Shown here piece by piece: positions 1-7,557 of a stretch of DNA of 64,000 nucleotides. The stretch covers positions 2,666,001-2,730,000 of the forward strand of contig NZ_CP012266.1 of the NCBI RefSeq assembly GCF_001277235.1. The letters run 5' to 3'. The DNA comes from Cronobacter dublinensis subsp. dublinensis LMG 23823 (GTDB lineage Bacteria; Pseudomonadota; Gammaproteobacteria; Enterobacterales; Enterobacteriaceae). Position numbers and translations under genes: made by a program. Below the pieces are notes generated by a model. The model did no database searches. It was not told the DNA's origin and worked only from the letters and a program-made list of their open reading frames with translations. How positions within the stretch are numbered: the stretch's first letter is position 1; the number at the start of each line of letters is the position of its first letter.

Positions 1-432
1 TCTCTTTTACGGTTCTGCGATGTAAAAGAAGGACGGCTATTTGTAACGCAGGAGAAAACTGGTCATAAACTGGCTATCCCGCTTGATTTGAAACTGAACG
101 CAGCCGGGCTGGTGTTACAGGAGGTGATCGAGCGCTGCCGTGTTAATAACCCTTCTGTTTTCATGCTCTATTCGCCGGTGAGACGGGGAGGAAGAAAGCC
201 AGGACAACTAACTCCTGACGCACTCACGCAGGCATTTGCTGACACTCGCGATTCTACCAGCCTGAGGTTTGGCCCCAACCCTCCTTCTTTCCATGAGATA
301 AGGAGCCTCTCTGGCAGGCTATATGAGGTAGAGTATGGAGAGGAATTTGCACAGCGATTGCTCGGCCATAAGAATTTATCAATGACCAAAAAATACCTGG
401 ACGCACGCGGTGCAGAGTATGTTATGGTTTAG
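1..432 (+). CDS. Phage integrase, lambda-type tyrosine recombinase (5' end outside the window)
   Basis: This is the C-terminal catalytic domain of a site-specific recombinase. The frame is open from base 1, so the gene is cut by the window edge; the TTG at 88 is only an internal codon. Visible catalytic features in order are the lysine in the beta hairpin (EKTGHK), the HEIRSL box giving His and Arg, the LLGHK box giving the second His, and the nucleophilic Tyr in KKYLDARG near the C-terminus. The order and spacing match lambda Int. It would catalyse integration and excision of the prophage. It is less GC-rich than the backbone. No clear terminator follows, so transcription can continue rightwards, antisense to sdsR. 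Confidence 0.93.
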   Translation, partial: SLLRFCDVKEGRLFVTQEKTGHKLAIPLDLKLNAAGLVLQEVIERCRVNNPSVFMLYSPVRRGGRKPGQLTPDALTQAFADTRDSTSLRFGPNPPSFHEIRSLSGRLYEVEYGEEFAQRLLGHKNLSMTKKYLDARGAEYVMV

Positions 433-535
433 ACAGGATATGGAATGTTCGAGTGATTTTCGGGGTTTTTCGTGTTAGTGGCGAAAAAAACCTTATAAAA
501 TAATGATATAAAAAAAGACCGAATACGATTCCTGT
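1..535. mobile_element. Terminal end of a lambda-like prophage integrated at the 3' end of sdsR
   Basis: The window opens inside a tyrosine-recombinase integrase gene that stops at 432, about 80 bases before the 3' end of the small RNA gene sdsR on the opposite strand. In lambdoid phages attP lies next to the int gene, so the attachment core should fall in the terminator part of sdsR, roughly 509-535. The remainder of the prophage must lie left of base 1. In Salmonella the ryeA/ryeB locus is a reported insertion hot spot for acquired DNA. The exact junction is inferred, because the second att copy is not in the window. Confidence 0.75.
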
Positions 536-610
536 ATTCGGTCCAGGGAAATGGCTCTTGGGATAGAGCCGTGCGCTAAAAGTTGGCATTAATGCAGGCT
601 CAGTCGCCTT
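510..610 (-). ncRNA. sdsR: SdsR (RyeB) small regulatory RNA
   Basis: The minus strand from 610 to about 510 closely matches the enterobacterial SdsR RNA as I recall it. It starts AAGGCGACTGAGCC, passes through a conserved unpaired middle, and ends in a terminator hairpin of GACCGAATAC and its complement followed by a run of U. SdsR is a sigma-S-dependent, Hfq-bound RNA that represses several mRNAs in stationary phase and is paired with the antisense RNA RyeA. The position beside yebY agrees with E. coli. The 3' terminator abuts, and probably overlaps, the prophage attachment site, yet the hairpin and U tract are intact. Confidence 0.9.
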
Positions 611-615
611 GCCAT

Positions 616-625
616 TTAAGAATAG
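616..625 (-). promoter_or_regulatory. Sigma-S type -10 element of sdsR
   Basis: On the minus strand the ten bases CTATTCTTAA end six bases before the presumed SdsR 5' end at 610. This fits the extended sigma-S -10 consensus CTAYRCTTRA except at one position. It supports stationary-phase control of sdsR and fixes the start of the RNA. Confidence 0.75.
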
Positions 626-696
626 ATGACGACAGCAGCTTTTCCAGTCCACGCCGAAAGTCGCGGTAAAAAGCGCCTGACACGTCAATAAAAAAG

Positions 697-736
697 AAAA
701 ACCGCAGCATTCGGTAAGAAGCGCTGCGGTTTTTTT
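697..736. terminator. Bidirectional hairpin terminator after yebY and RyeA
   Basis: ACCGCAGC (701-708) pairs with GCTGCGGT (723-730), flanked by A and T runs on both sides. It can end the yobA-yebZ-yebY transcript on the minus strand and a RyeA-like transcript on the plus strand. Confidence 0.8.
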
Positions 737-751
737 ATGCCAGGCGGGAAA

Positions 752-1090
752 TCAGCAGAGTTTTTGCGCACGCTCGATAAACGGCGCGAGGCTCATCTTC
801 TGGCCCGGATGCGCCGGGTCGTCAATCTGGATAACCGAAATCGGCTGCCCCGTCACTTTGCCCTGCGCCAGCTGTTTTTCCGCAATATCATTCAGCGGAT
901 ATTGCATCAGCGTGCTCGGGTTAATGGCAAACAGCGCGTCGCCCGGACGGCAGGCAAGCATCACTTCTTCACGGTTGAATGCCCATTTGTCTTTGCCGAT
1001 TTCATAGCGGCTGACCGTAATAATCTGCGGCGCGGCGAGGGCCATGCCGGAACAGGAGAGCATCAGCAGCGCAAGCAGCGATTTCTTCAT
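752..1090 (-). CDS. yebY: YebY, DUF2511 periplasmic protein
   Basis: A 112-residue protein of unknown biochemical role. The N-terminus is a classic signal peptide (MKKSLLALLMLSCSGMALA) with cleavage expected after ALA, so the mature form is periplasmic. Two cysteines remain in the mature part, one central (CRPG) and one at the extreme C-terminus, and could form a disulfide. It is the last gene of the yobA-yebZ-yebY operon, 14 bases after yebZ, which links it to copper handling by context. Length and sequence match E. coli YebY (113 residues). Confidence 0.93.
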   Translation of the reverse strand: MKKSLLALLMLSCSGMALAAPQIITVSRYEIGKDKWAFNREEVMLACRPGDALFAINPSTLMQYPLNDIAEKQLAQGKVTGQPISVIQIDDPAHPGQKMSLAPFIERAQKLC

Positions 1091-1104
1091 TTTTTTCTCA
1101 CCAG

Positions 1105-1974
1105 TTAAAAAGGTTCCCAGGTGGCGAACAGGCTGACGCTTATCAGCACCAGCGCTCCGAGCGCCACCTCCAGTTTTGTCATCAGGATAAAACGGCGTTG
1201 CGCCATCGCCTGACGTGAAAATTTCGGCACCAGCACATAGCGGTTAACCAGGGCTATCGCCACCATCACCGCCACCAGCGCGATTTTAAACGCCAGCATC
1301 CGGACATAGCCGCTGCCCGCAGGCCACGCGGTGCCGAGGATAAGCACACTGTTCACGACGCCCGTCGCGATAACGCCCGCCACCGCGAGATGCCCGTAGC
1401 GCGAAAAGCGCATCATGGCGGTAATGGCGTCGGCGCGCCATGCGGCATCTTTCGCCATATGCATCAGCCGCAACAGCGGCCAGAGACCGCCGAACCACCA
1501 GGCCGCGCACAGCACATGCAGCGCGTAGCAGAGCCGCTGGAGCGCGCCGGTCAGCCCTTCGTGCATCGCGCCGTGCCCGACGCCTGCAAGCAGCGCCAGC
1601 TGCGCGCAGAACGCCGCGAGCAGCAGCCCACCGCGCCGCGGCAGCAAAAACGCGCACGGCAGCGTTACCAGCGCGAGGACAATCTGCCACAGCCAGACGG
1701 CGCCAAAGCGGGTCGATAACATCGCCTGCCAGATGGCCGGGCGCAGGCTATCCGCCGGGCCATCGCCCATCAGCCCCGCCTGCACTGCGAAAATCGCGAT
1801 GGCGCTGAACGCCGCCATGACCGCCGTAACCCGCCACAGGCCGCGCAGGCGCGGCGCTAACGCTTGCCCGAGCGCACCCGGCGTCAACAACGCGGTGTAG
1901 AGCGCCCCGCCCGCGCCGAGCATCAGCGCCGCGACATGCGTAAAGCGCAGCGCCACATAACTCCATTCCAGCAC
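1105..1974 (-). CDS. yebZ: YebZ, CopD family inner-membrane protein
   Basis: A 289-residue polytopic membrane protein with about eight hydrophobic segments, of the CopD copper-resistance family. CopD proteins are thought to move copper across the inner membrane in partnership with periplasmic CopC. It starts with GTG only four bases after the yobA stop, indicating translational coupling. Histidines lie at membrane edges, for example in the GVGHGAMHEG segment, as expected for copper ligands. C-terminal residues WEPF resemble E. coli YebZ. The direction of transport has not been settled for this family. Confidence 0.92.
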   Translation of the reverse strand: MLEWSYVALRFTHVAALMLGAGGALYTALLTPGALGQALAPRLRGLWRVTAVMAAFSAIAIFAVQAGLMGDGPADSLRPAIWQAMLSTRFGAVWLWQIVLALVTLPCAFLLPRRGGLLLAAFCAQLALLAGVGHGAMHEGLTGALQRLCYALHVLCAAWWFGGLWPLLRLMHMAKDAAWRADAITAMMRFSRYGHLAVAGVIATGVVNSVLILGTAWPAGSGYVRMLAFKIALVAVMVAIALVNRYVLVPKFSRQAMAQRRFILMTKLEVALGALVLISVSLFATWEPF

Positions 1975-1978
1975 GGCG

Positions 1979-2353
1979 TTACTTCACGCTAAAGCGGTAG
2001 CTGCCTTTGGTTTTATGGCCGTCCACCGACACCACATGCCACTGGACCTGGTATTCACCACTCGCCAGCGGTGCGGCAAGCGGCGCGACCAGCTGTTTAT
2101 CGTCGTTCGGCGCGCGTTTGACCGCGCCGGTTTTCAGCGTTTTGCCCCCAGGGCCGGTCAGCGTCACGCCGCTGAATGCCGGTTCGATGCCTTCGGAAAA
2201 GGTTAACGTCAGCGCCTCGGGCGACGTGGCGACGGTCGCGTTCGCGGCGGGCTGTTGCTGTTTAAGGTGAGCATGCGCCCAGACGCCAGGCGCGGTCATG
2301 ACGGCGGCGACAAGCGCCAGCGCACGACAAAAACGTGCGGGGAACAGTGCCAT
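1979..2353 (-). CDS. yobA: YobA, CopC-type periplasmic copper-binding protein
   Basis: A 124-residue secreted protein of the CopC fold. A signal peptide ends near VWAHAHL, so the mature protein would begin with His, a typical Cu(II) ligand in CopC proteins. The DGHKTKGSYRFSVK tail is the CopC beta-sandwich signature. I chose ATG 2353 rather than the upstream ATG 2362, because AAGGA lies nine bases before 2353 and directly abuts 2362. First gene of the yobA-yebZ-yebY operon, divergent from holE. It probably binds copper and passes it to YebZ. Confidence 0.93.
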   Translation of the reverse strand: MALFPARFCRALALVAAVMTAPGVWAHAHLKQQQPAANATVATSPEALTLTFSEGIEPAFSGVTLTGPGGKTLKTGAVKRAPNDDKQLVAPLAAPLASGEYQVQWHVVSVDGHKTKGSYRFSVK

Positions 2354-2499
2354 ATGAATCATTCCTTTTTACTATAAATCAGGCGCAAGAATACCCTTGC
2401 GCTGATGGCAAGTCGAGCCGCGAGGGCACTTCCCGCCACATAAGACTTGTCATCCGGCGCGCAGCGCAGTACCTTCACGGCGATTAACAGGAGCACACC

Positions 2500-2730
2500 A
2501 TGAACCAGAACCTTGCCCAACTTCCGCAGGAAGAGATGGATAAAGTGAACGTCGATCTGGCGGCCTCCGGCGTGGCTTTTAAAGAGCGCTACAACATGCC
2601 GGTCATCGCCGAAGCCGTTGAGCGCGAACAGCCTGCCCATTTGCGCGACTGGTTTCGCGAGCGCCTGATAGCGCATCGCCTCGCGTCGGTGAACCTCTCT
2701 CGCCTGCCCTACGAGCCGAAAGTGAAATAA
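2500..2730 (+). CDS. holE: DNA polymerase III theta subunit
   Basis: A 76-residue protein almost identical to E. coli HolE through the centre and C-terminus (DKVNVDLAASGVAFKERYN and the LPYEPK tail). Theta binds the epsilon proofreading subunit in the polymerase III core and stabilises it. A Shine-Dalgarno sequence (CAGGAG) precedes the ATG. The gene is monocistronic or co-transcribed with exoX, which starts 75 bases downstream. Confidence 0.97.
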   Translation: MNQNLAQLPQEEMDKVNVDLAASGVAFKERYNMPVIAEAVEREQPAHLRDWFRERLIAHRLASVNLSRLPYEPKVK

Positions 2731-2805
2731 TTCCCTTTCTGCCTCGCCCGCCGCGCCTGCGCAGTCGCACGGCGGGCGTCCGTTTTCCCTTCCGGCGGAG
2801 CGTCT

Positions 2806-3468
2806 ATGCTACGAATTATTGATACCGAAACCTGCGGACTGCAGGGCGGCGTGGTCGAAGTGGCGTCGGTCGATATTATCGACGGCGCCATCGTGAACCC
2901 GATGAGCGATCTGGTGCGCCCGGACCGCCCTATCAGCCATCAGGCAATGGCGATACACAAAATTACCGAGGCAATGGTCGCGGATAAGCCTTATATCGAG
3001 GACGTAATCCCGCGCTACCACGGCAGCCCATGGTATGTGGCGCACAACGCGAGCTTCGATCGCAAAGTGCTGCCCGAAATGCCAGGCGAGTGGATTTGCA
3101 CCGTCAAGCTGGCGCGCCGCCTGTGGCCGGGTATCCGCTACAGCAATATGGGGCTCTATAAGTCGCTGAAGTTGCAGGTGGAGACGCCGCCGGGGCTGCA
3201 CCACCACCGCGCGCTGTTTGACTGCTACATCACCGCGGCGCTGCTGTTGGAGATAATGAAAGTGTCCGGCTGGACGCCCGAAGAGATGGTCAACATTACC
3301 GGTCGCCCGCAGCTTATCGCCACGCTACCGTTCGGTAAATACCGCGGCGAGCCGGTGGCGGACATCGCCGGGCGCGATCCGGGCTATCTGCGCTGGATGC
3401 TCAATAACGTCAAGCAACTCAACCCGGATCTACGCCTGACGTTAAAGCACTATCTGGATAACGATTAA
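2806..3468 (+). CDS. exoX: Exodeoxyribonuclease X
   Basis: A 220-residue DnaQ-superfamily (DEDD) 3'-5' exonuclease. Motif I is IIDTETCGL at the N-terminus (Asp and Glu metal ligands), motif II includes HNASFDRKVL, and motif III is H(H)RALFDC with the final Asp, as in the DEDDh type. In E. coli it degrades single- and double-stranded DNA in mismatch repair and recombination. Its TAA stop overlaps the stop of the convergent ptrB by four bases (TTAA), so the two genes meet with no intergenic DNA. Confidence 0.95.
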   Translation: MLRIIDTETCGLQGGVVEVASVDIIDGAIVNPMSDLVRPDRPISHQAMAIHKITEAMVADKPYIEDVIPRYHGSPWYVAHNASFDRKVLPEMPGEWICTVKLARRLWPGIRYSNMGLYKSLKLQVETPPGLHHHRALFDCYITAALLLEIMKVSGWTPEEMVNITGRPQLIATLPFGKYRGEPVADIAGRDPGYLRWMLNNVKQLNPDLRLTLKHYLDND

Positions 3469-5528
3469 TCCGCCAGCTGGTCCGGCGGCAGCGTGCCCTG
3501 GGCCAGCCCAATCAGAAAGGCGTACTCCATCGCCACCCCTTCATACGACTTGAAGCGCCCAGACTTCCCGCCGTGCCCCGAATCCATATCGGTACAGAGC
3601 AACAGCAGGTTATTATCAGTTTTCAGCTCGCGCAGCTTCGCCACCCATTTCGCAGGCTCCCAGTACTGCACCTGGGAATCGTGCAGACCGGTCGTCACCA
3701 GCAGATGCGGATAACGCTGCGCGCTCACCTGGTCGTAGGGGCTATAGCTTTTCATATAGTGATAGTAAATCTCATCCGCCGGGTTGCCCCACTCTTCGAA
3801 CTCACCCGTCGTGAGCGGGATCGATTCATCGAGCATTGTGGTGACGACATCGACAAACGGCACCTGGGCGATGACGCCGCGAAACAGCTCAGGACGCTCG
3901 TTAATCGCCGTGCCCATGAGCATGCCGCCCGCGCTGCCGCCCATGCCGAAGAGATAATCCGGGTCGCCGTAACCCTGCGCCAGCAGCGCATCGCAGACGT
4001 CCAGATAATCGTTAAACGTGTTTTTCTTCTTGAGGAACTTCCCTTCTTCGTACCACTGCTGGCCGAGTTCGCCGCCGCCGCGCACGTGGGCGATAGCGTA
4101 GACAAAACCGCGATCGAGCAGGCTTAAGCGGCTGGCGCTGAAATCGGCGTCGATACAGGTGCCGTAGGAGCCATAGCCGTAGACCAGCAGCGGATTTTTC
4201 CCTTTACGGAAATGATCTTTATGCCAGACGAGCGACACCGGCACCTCGACGCCGTCGCGCGCCGTGATCCACACATGTTCGCTTTGATAATTGCTGGCAT
4301 CAAAGCCCGCTACTTCAGTCTGCTTCAGTACCCGGCGCTCGCCGGTCTCCATGTTCAGCTCAAACAGCGTATCCGGCATAGTCATTGACGAATAGCCGTA
4401 GCGCAGTTTGCACGTTTCCGGCTCCGGGTTATAGGCAACCCAGGTGACATACGCCGGATCGTCAAAGGCGATGCCGAGCGATTCGTGGGTGCTGCGGTTG
4501 ATTTGCCGCAGGCTGGTGAGGCCGCGCTGGCGCTCCTCCACTACCAGCCAGTCGGCGAAGAGCGTAAAGCCCTCCAGCATGATGTGCTCGCGCGCCGGAA
4601 TAATCTCTTCCCAGCGCGCCTCATCGCGCACCCGGCTGCGATAGAGCCCGAAGTTTTTACCGGCGCGGTTGGAGCGGATATAAAACATGTGCTGGAAGTG
4701 ATCAACGCTGTACTCGTGATCCTTACGGCGCGGCAAGAAGCTCAGCGGCGGCGCATCGGGCAGGTCGGCGTCCACCAGCAGCACTTCCGTGGTCGTGGCG
4801 CTGCCGAGGAAAATCAGAATAAAATTCTGCGAGGTAGTTTTATAGAGGCTGACGTAGAACGTCTCGTCTTTTTCTTCATACACCAGCTCATCCTGGTCTG
4901 CGGCGGTATCGAGCGTGTGACGCCAGATCTGATACGGCAGCAGCGTCACCGGATGTTTGCGCACGTAATAGAGCGTGCGGGAGTCGTTCGCCCAGACAAA
5001 ACTCGCCGAGACGTTCTCCAGTACCTCCGGGTACCACTGGCCGGTTTCGAGATTGCAAAAGCGCAGCCCGTACTGGCGGCGTGACAGAAAGTCTTCCGCC
5101 ACCGCCATCACGCGGTTGTCCGGCGCAATGTCCATCCCGCCGAGCGTATAGAATTCGCTGTGGGCGGCGCGTTTGTTGCCATCGAGCAGCACATCCCATT
5201 CTTCCCATTCGCTGTGGATCACCGACTGGCGCTGGTAGATGGCATATTCGCAGCCAGTTTCATAGATCTGCCGGTAACGATACCCGTTTTTGATGTACGG
5301 CGCCGAGACGTCGCGCGGCGGAATGCGGCTGACCATCTCCGAGAGCAGCCGCTCTTCCAGCGCGCTTTGCGTAGACATCACGCGTCGCCCGTAGTCATTT
5401 TCCTGGTGCAGATAATCCAGTACTTCCGGCTGCGAGCGCGTATCGTCACGCAGCCAGTAGTAGTTGTCGATGCGGGTATCGCCATGCTGTGTGATGGCGT
5501 AAGGGATCGGTTTCGCTTTCGGTGGCAT
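3465..5528 (-). CDS. ptrB: Oligopeptidase B
   Basis: A 687-residue cytoplasmic serine peptidase of the prolyl-oligopeptidase family (S9A), which cuts small peptides after Arg and Lys. The N-terminal half is the beta propeller. The C-terminal alpha/beta hydrolase carries the nucleophile elbow GGSAGG, the acidic region near GLHDSQVQYWEP, and the catalytic His in DSGHGGKSGR. I chose the ATG at 5528 by homology (MPPKAKPIPYA); an in-frame GTG at 5552 would add eight residues. The neighbouring upstream gene is yebE. Confidence 0.95.
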   Translation of the reverse strand: MPPKAKPIPYAITQHGDTRIDNYYWLRDDTRSQPEVLDYLHQENDYGRRVMSTQSALEERLLSEMVSRIPPRDVSAPYIKNGYRYRQIYETGCEYAIYQRQSVIHSEWEEWDVLLDGNKRAAHSEFYTLGGMDIAPDNRVMAVAEDFLSRRQYGLRFCNLETGQWYPEVLENVSASFVWANDSRTLYYVRKHPVTLLPYQIWRHTLDTAADQDELVYEEKDETFYVSLYKTTSQNFILIFLGSATTTEVLLVDADLPDAPPLSFLPRRKDHEYSVDHFQHMFYIRSNRAGKNFGLYRSRVRDEARWEEIIPAREHIMLEGFTLFADWLVVEERQRGLTSLRQINRSTHESLGIAFDDPAYVTWVAYNPEPETCKLRYGYSSMTMPDTLFELNMETGERRVLKQTEVAGFDASNYQSEHVWITARDGVEVPVSLVWHKDHFRKGKNPLLVYGYGSYGTCIDADFSASRLSLLDRGFVYAIAHVRGGGELGQQWYEEGKFLKKKNTFNDYLDVCDALLAQGYGDPDYLFGMGGSAGGMLMGTAINERPELFRGVIAQVPFVDVVTTMLDESIPLTTGEFEEWGNPADEIYYHYMKSYSPYDQVSAQRYPHLLVTTGLHDSQVQYWEPAKWVAKLRELKTDNNLLLLCTDMDSGHGGKSGRFKSYEGVAMEYAFLIGLAQGTLPPDQLAD

Positions 5529-5617
5529 GTCGCTGTTCTTTTTGTTTAACACACTGTAAGGGTGGCAAAACCCGCGCGCGTTGCAAGCGAAACATGCCGT
5601 TTTATCGCATTATCTGC

Positions 5618-6301
5618 TTATCCCGGCAGCGCTTTTTTCTCCTGCTGGATGTCGCGCTCGATCTCTTCTCGCACCTCCTGCGGGATTTTAAGTGCGTCGC
5701 CAAGCGCCTGCAGATAGCTGCGCTCCATAAAATGGTCGACATCAATGGCCGCACAGCTCAGGAAATAGAGCTCCAGCGCCTCTTCTTCATTTTTCACGTC
5801 GGCGGCGAGACGCATCGGGTCGAGCGGCTGGTTAATAGCCTGCTCCACCAGCACGCGGCCTTGCTCCTCAATACCCGCGTCGCGCAGCTGGCTTTCAATC
5901 GCCGCGCGCTCGCGATCGTCGATATGCCCGTCGCTTTTCGCGGCGAACACCAGCGCGAGAACTAACCGCTCCGCGCGCCTGTCGAGCGGGGTCTGCTGCT
6001 GGCCATACTGCGGCTCATCCTGGTGCGCCGCGCGAATCTTGTCCTTGTACTTATTCCACAGCACCGTGCCGGCGACGGCACCGCCGCCCACCAGCAGCGC
6101 GCCGCCGCCATATTTCGCCAGCAGCTTGCGCGATGATTTGCTCGCGACCAGCAGCCCGGCCAGGCCGCCGAGCGCGCCGGGAGAAAGGAGTTTGCTTAGC
6201 CCTTTCGAGCGCAGCGCGTCCTGAATCCCCGACGTGCCGGATGACGTTCCCGCGCCGCTTTGCCCCAGCATTGACTGAAGCTGTGTTAACCAGTTGCTCA
6301 T
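5618..6301 (-). CDS. yebE: YebE, DUF533 inner-membrane protein
   Basis: A 227-residue protein with a Gly-rich N-terminal region, one probable transmembrane helix in GALLVGGGAVAGTVLW, and a C-terminal TerB-like helical acidic domain. Its function is unknown; E. coli yebE belongs to envelope-stress (Cpx) responses. The start at 6301 (MSNWLTQLQ) has AGGA seven bases upstream and agrees with homologues; the longer frame to 6355 lacks such support. Confidence 0.92.
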   Translation of the reverse strand: MSNWLTQLQSMLGQSGAGTSSGTSGIQDALRSKGLSKLLSPGALGGLAGLLVASKSSRKLLAKYGGGALLVGGGAVAGTVLWNKYKDKIRAAHQDEPQYGQQQTPLDRRAERLVLALVFAAKSDGHIDDRERAAIESQLRDAGIEEQGRVLVEQAINQPLDPMRLAADVKNEEEALELYFLSCAAIDVDHFMERSYLQALGDALKIPQEVREEIERDIQQEKKALPG

Positions 6302-6388
6302 AATATTCCTCTGCGCTGATGAGTGATCACCCAAGCGTAAGCGAGTGGACGTCAAGATGTGTCGGGAACGGCAAGGAAGGGAAAAGAC

Positions 6389-6411
6389 GCGGCCCGCTCA
6401 TCGCGGGCCGC
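6389..6411 (-). terminator. Strong hairpin downstream of yebF
   Basis: GCGGCCCGC (6389-6397) pairs perfectly with 6403-6411 around a five-base loop. On the minus strand it is followed by TCTTTTCCC, a modest U tract. It starts seven bases after the yebF stop and probably terminates yebF. Confidence 0.65.
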
Positions 6412-6417
6412 AGAGGC

Positions 6418-6765
6418 TTAATGCTGGTAGTGCGCTTCACCGGCGGCGCAGTCGACCCTCACCTGATAATGGATATCGGCGTTTTTACCGCGCACGGTAA
6501 GCGGTACGGTCCATTTGTCGTCTTTACCGGTGATGTCTTTGGTGTTGATCCAGGCGACCGGATCGGCCTGGCCCAGCGTTTTCTGGTCGTCGGCCCACTT
6601 GACGATGCGGTTTTGCAGATAGTCGCGCTTGACGCTCGCGGCAATGCCTTCCGCCGTCATACCTTCGCATTTCGGGAACGGGACTTTGCGCGGATCGTCC
6701 GCCTGCGCCGTCGTCGCGGCGGCAAGTAAGGCAAAAGAAATCAGGGCTCCTGCTGTTTTTTTCAT
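6418..6765 (-). CDS. yebF: YebF, exported colicin M inhibitor-like protein
   Basis: A 115-residue protein with a signal peptide (MKKTAGALISFALLAAATTAQA) and a compact mature domain with two cysteines (PKCEGM and VDCAAG), which form a disulfide in E. coli YebF. In E. coli this protein passes the outer membrane through porins and reaches the medium. The chosen start at 6765 has GGAG in front of it; an upstream in-frame start at 6807 would disrupt the signal peptide. Confidence 0.93.
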   Translation of the reverse strand: MKKTAGALISFALLAAATTAQADDPRKVPFPKCEGMTAEGIAASVKRDYLQNRIVKWADDQKTLGQADPVAWINTKDITGKDDKWTVPLTVRGKNADIHYQVRVDCAAGEAHYQH

Positions 6766-6890
6766 CGTGCTTCTCCGAAGACGGGTGATGAAAAAAGTCT
6801 GGTACAAAAACAGCGAAGCGCAAGGGGACCCTACAAAATCAAGGGATAAAGGTGGGGAGATTTTAGCGTGAGTAAGATAAAGGTTGAGGG

Positions 6891-6939
6891 CAGCAGACCG
6901 CAGACAGCAGACAGCAGACAGCAGACAGCAGACAGCACA
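6891..6939. repeat. Heptanucleotide tandem repeat, seven CAGCAGA units
   Basis: Seven head-to-tail seven-base units of CAGCAGA. Units at 6891, 6905, 6912, 6919 and 6926 are perfect; those at 6898 (CCGCAGA) and 6933 (CAGCACA) differ by one base. The array lies in the 309-base gap between yebF and yebG and is not inside a credible gene. On the minus strand it encodes only a low-complexity LLSAVCC repeat in a frame with no other support. Confidence 0.95.
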
Positions 6940-7074
6940 GGATATTCCGCCGATTTACCAGCAACGCTGGCGCGCTCCCCCTGCTAAGGAATGCGCCGCA
7001 CTGACGCCAGTACCCGTGCGCCAGACACCGCACCGCTGCCTCAGTGAAGGGCAGCGGCACAGCACAGGGGAAAA

Positions 7075-7425
7075 TCAGGCCGCTTTGGTGCGTTTGCGCG
7101 CGCTGTGCAGCGCGACGGCGCCCTCTTCGCCTTCAGCCGCGTCTTCCTGAGCAGGCGGTGGCGCATCGTCGGTCTGCTCGCTGGTTTCCTGCGGCAGACG
7201 ACCGGTGCGCACGATAGTGCTGAGGTTGTCTTTCTGTTCCGCCATCCACAGCGCCAGCTGTTCAACCTGACCTTCCGCAAAACCGACAGGTGCCTGCCCC
7301 AGCCAGCCTTCCAGAGCTTCGGCTAAATCGAGCATTTTGTCCCAGGCGTCGGCTTCCTTTTTACTGGCAAATGACATTTTTTCCACACCCTCACGGATTA
7401 CGACGTATTTGATTTCTACCGCCAT
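7075..7425 (-). CDS. yebG: YebG, SOS-inducible DNA-damage protein
   Basis: A 116-residue acidic protein. The first 70 residues (MAVEIKYVVIREGVEKMSF onward) match the conserved YebG core, while the C-terminal part is an Ala/Glu/Asp-rich tail that makes it about 20 residues longer than the E. coli protein. Its biochemical role is unknown. A LexA box at 7442-7457 lies just upstream of the ATG, which explains SOS induction. Confidence 0.93.
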   Translation of the reverse strand: MAVEIKYVVIREGVEKMSFASKKEADAWDKMLDLAEALEGWLGQAPVGFAEGQVEQLALWMAEQKDNLSTIVRTGRLPQETSEQTDDAPPPAQEDAAEGEEGAVALHSARKRTKAA

Positions 7426-7441
7426 GATGCAACTCCCGTTA

Positions 7442-7457
7442 CTGTATTTATATACAG
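7442..7457. promoter_or_regulatory. LexA (SOS) box of yebG
   Basis: CTG-N10-CAG with an AT-rich centre (CTGTATTTATATACAG), very near the LexA consensus. It is 17 bases upstream of the yebG start and about 45 bases from the PurR site of the divergent purT. Confidence 0.9.
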
Positions 7458-7501
7458 TATAACCCTGTCGGAAATAAAATGCAAACGGCGCGCGCTGCGC
7501 A

Positions 7502-7517
7502 AAGCAAACGTTTTCGT
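7502..7517. promoter_or_regulatory. PurR operator of purT
   Basis: AAGCAAACGTTTTCGT matches the PurR consensus ACGCAAACGTTTTCNT at all but one defined position. It sits 41 bases upstream of the purT start, consistent with hypoxanthine/guanine repression. Confidence 0.88.
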
Positions 7518-7557
7518 ATATACTGCGGCGAGAATTTCACACAGCAGGAAAGCAGCC

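Larger units (their letters stand above)
511..736 (+). ncRNA. ryeA: RyeA (SraC) antisense RNA, probably altered at its 5' end
   Basis: In E. coli a roughly 250-275-base RNA, RyeA, is transcribed opposite SdsR and acts as its sponge or antidote. Here the plus strand across sdsR is conserved and runs to a strong hairpin plus T run at 697-736, which would end such a transcript. The RyeA promoter should lie just left of the sdsR 3' end, which is where prophage sequence begins. The native promoter may therefore have been replaced by phage DNA. Existence and boundaries are inferred. Confidence 0.4.

Noticed and set aside
433..500. int terminator hairpin (GGTTTTTCG with CGAAAAAAACC)
   Set aside because: The arms differ in length, are weak A-T pairs, and lack a following U tract in the int direction.
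422..688. 88-codon minus-strand frame across sdsR
   Set aside because: It covers the conserved non-coding RNA and its promoter; no coding signature.
6891..6939. CRISPR-like repeat
   Set aside because: Units are seven bases, directly contiguous with no spacers, so it is a simple tandem repeat.
6863..7060. 65-codon minus-strand frame with LLSAVCC repeats
   Set aside because: The repeats are only the translation of the heptamer array; no Shine-Dalgarno and no conservation expected.
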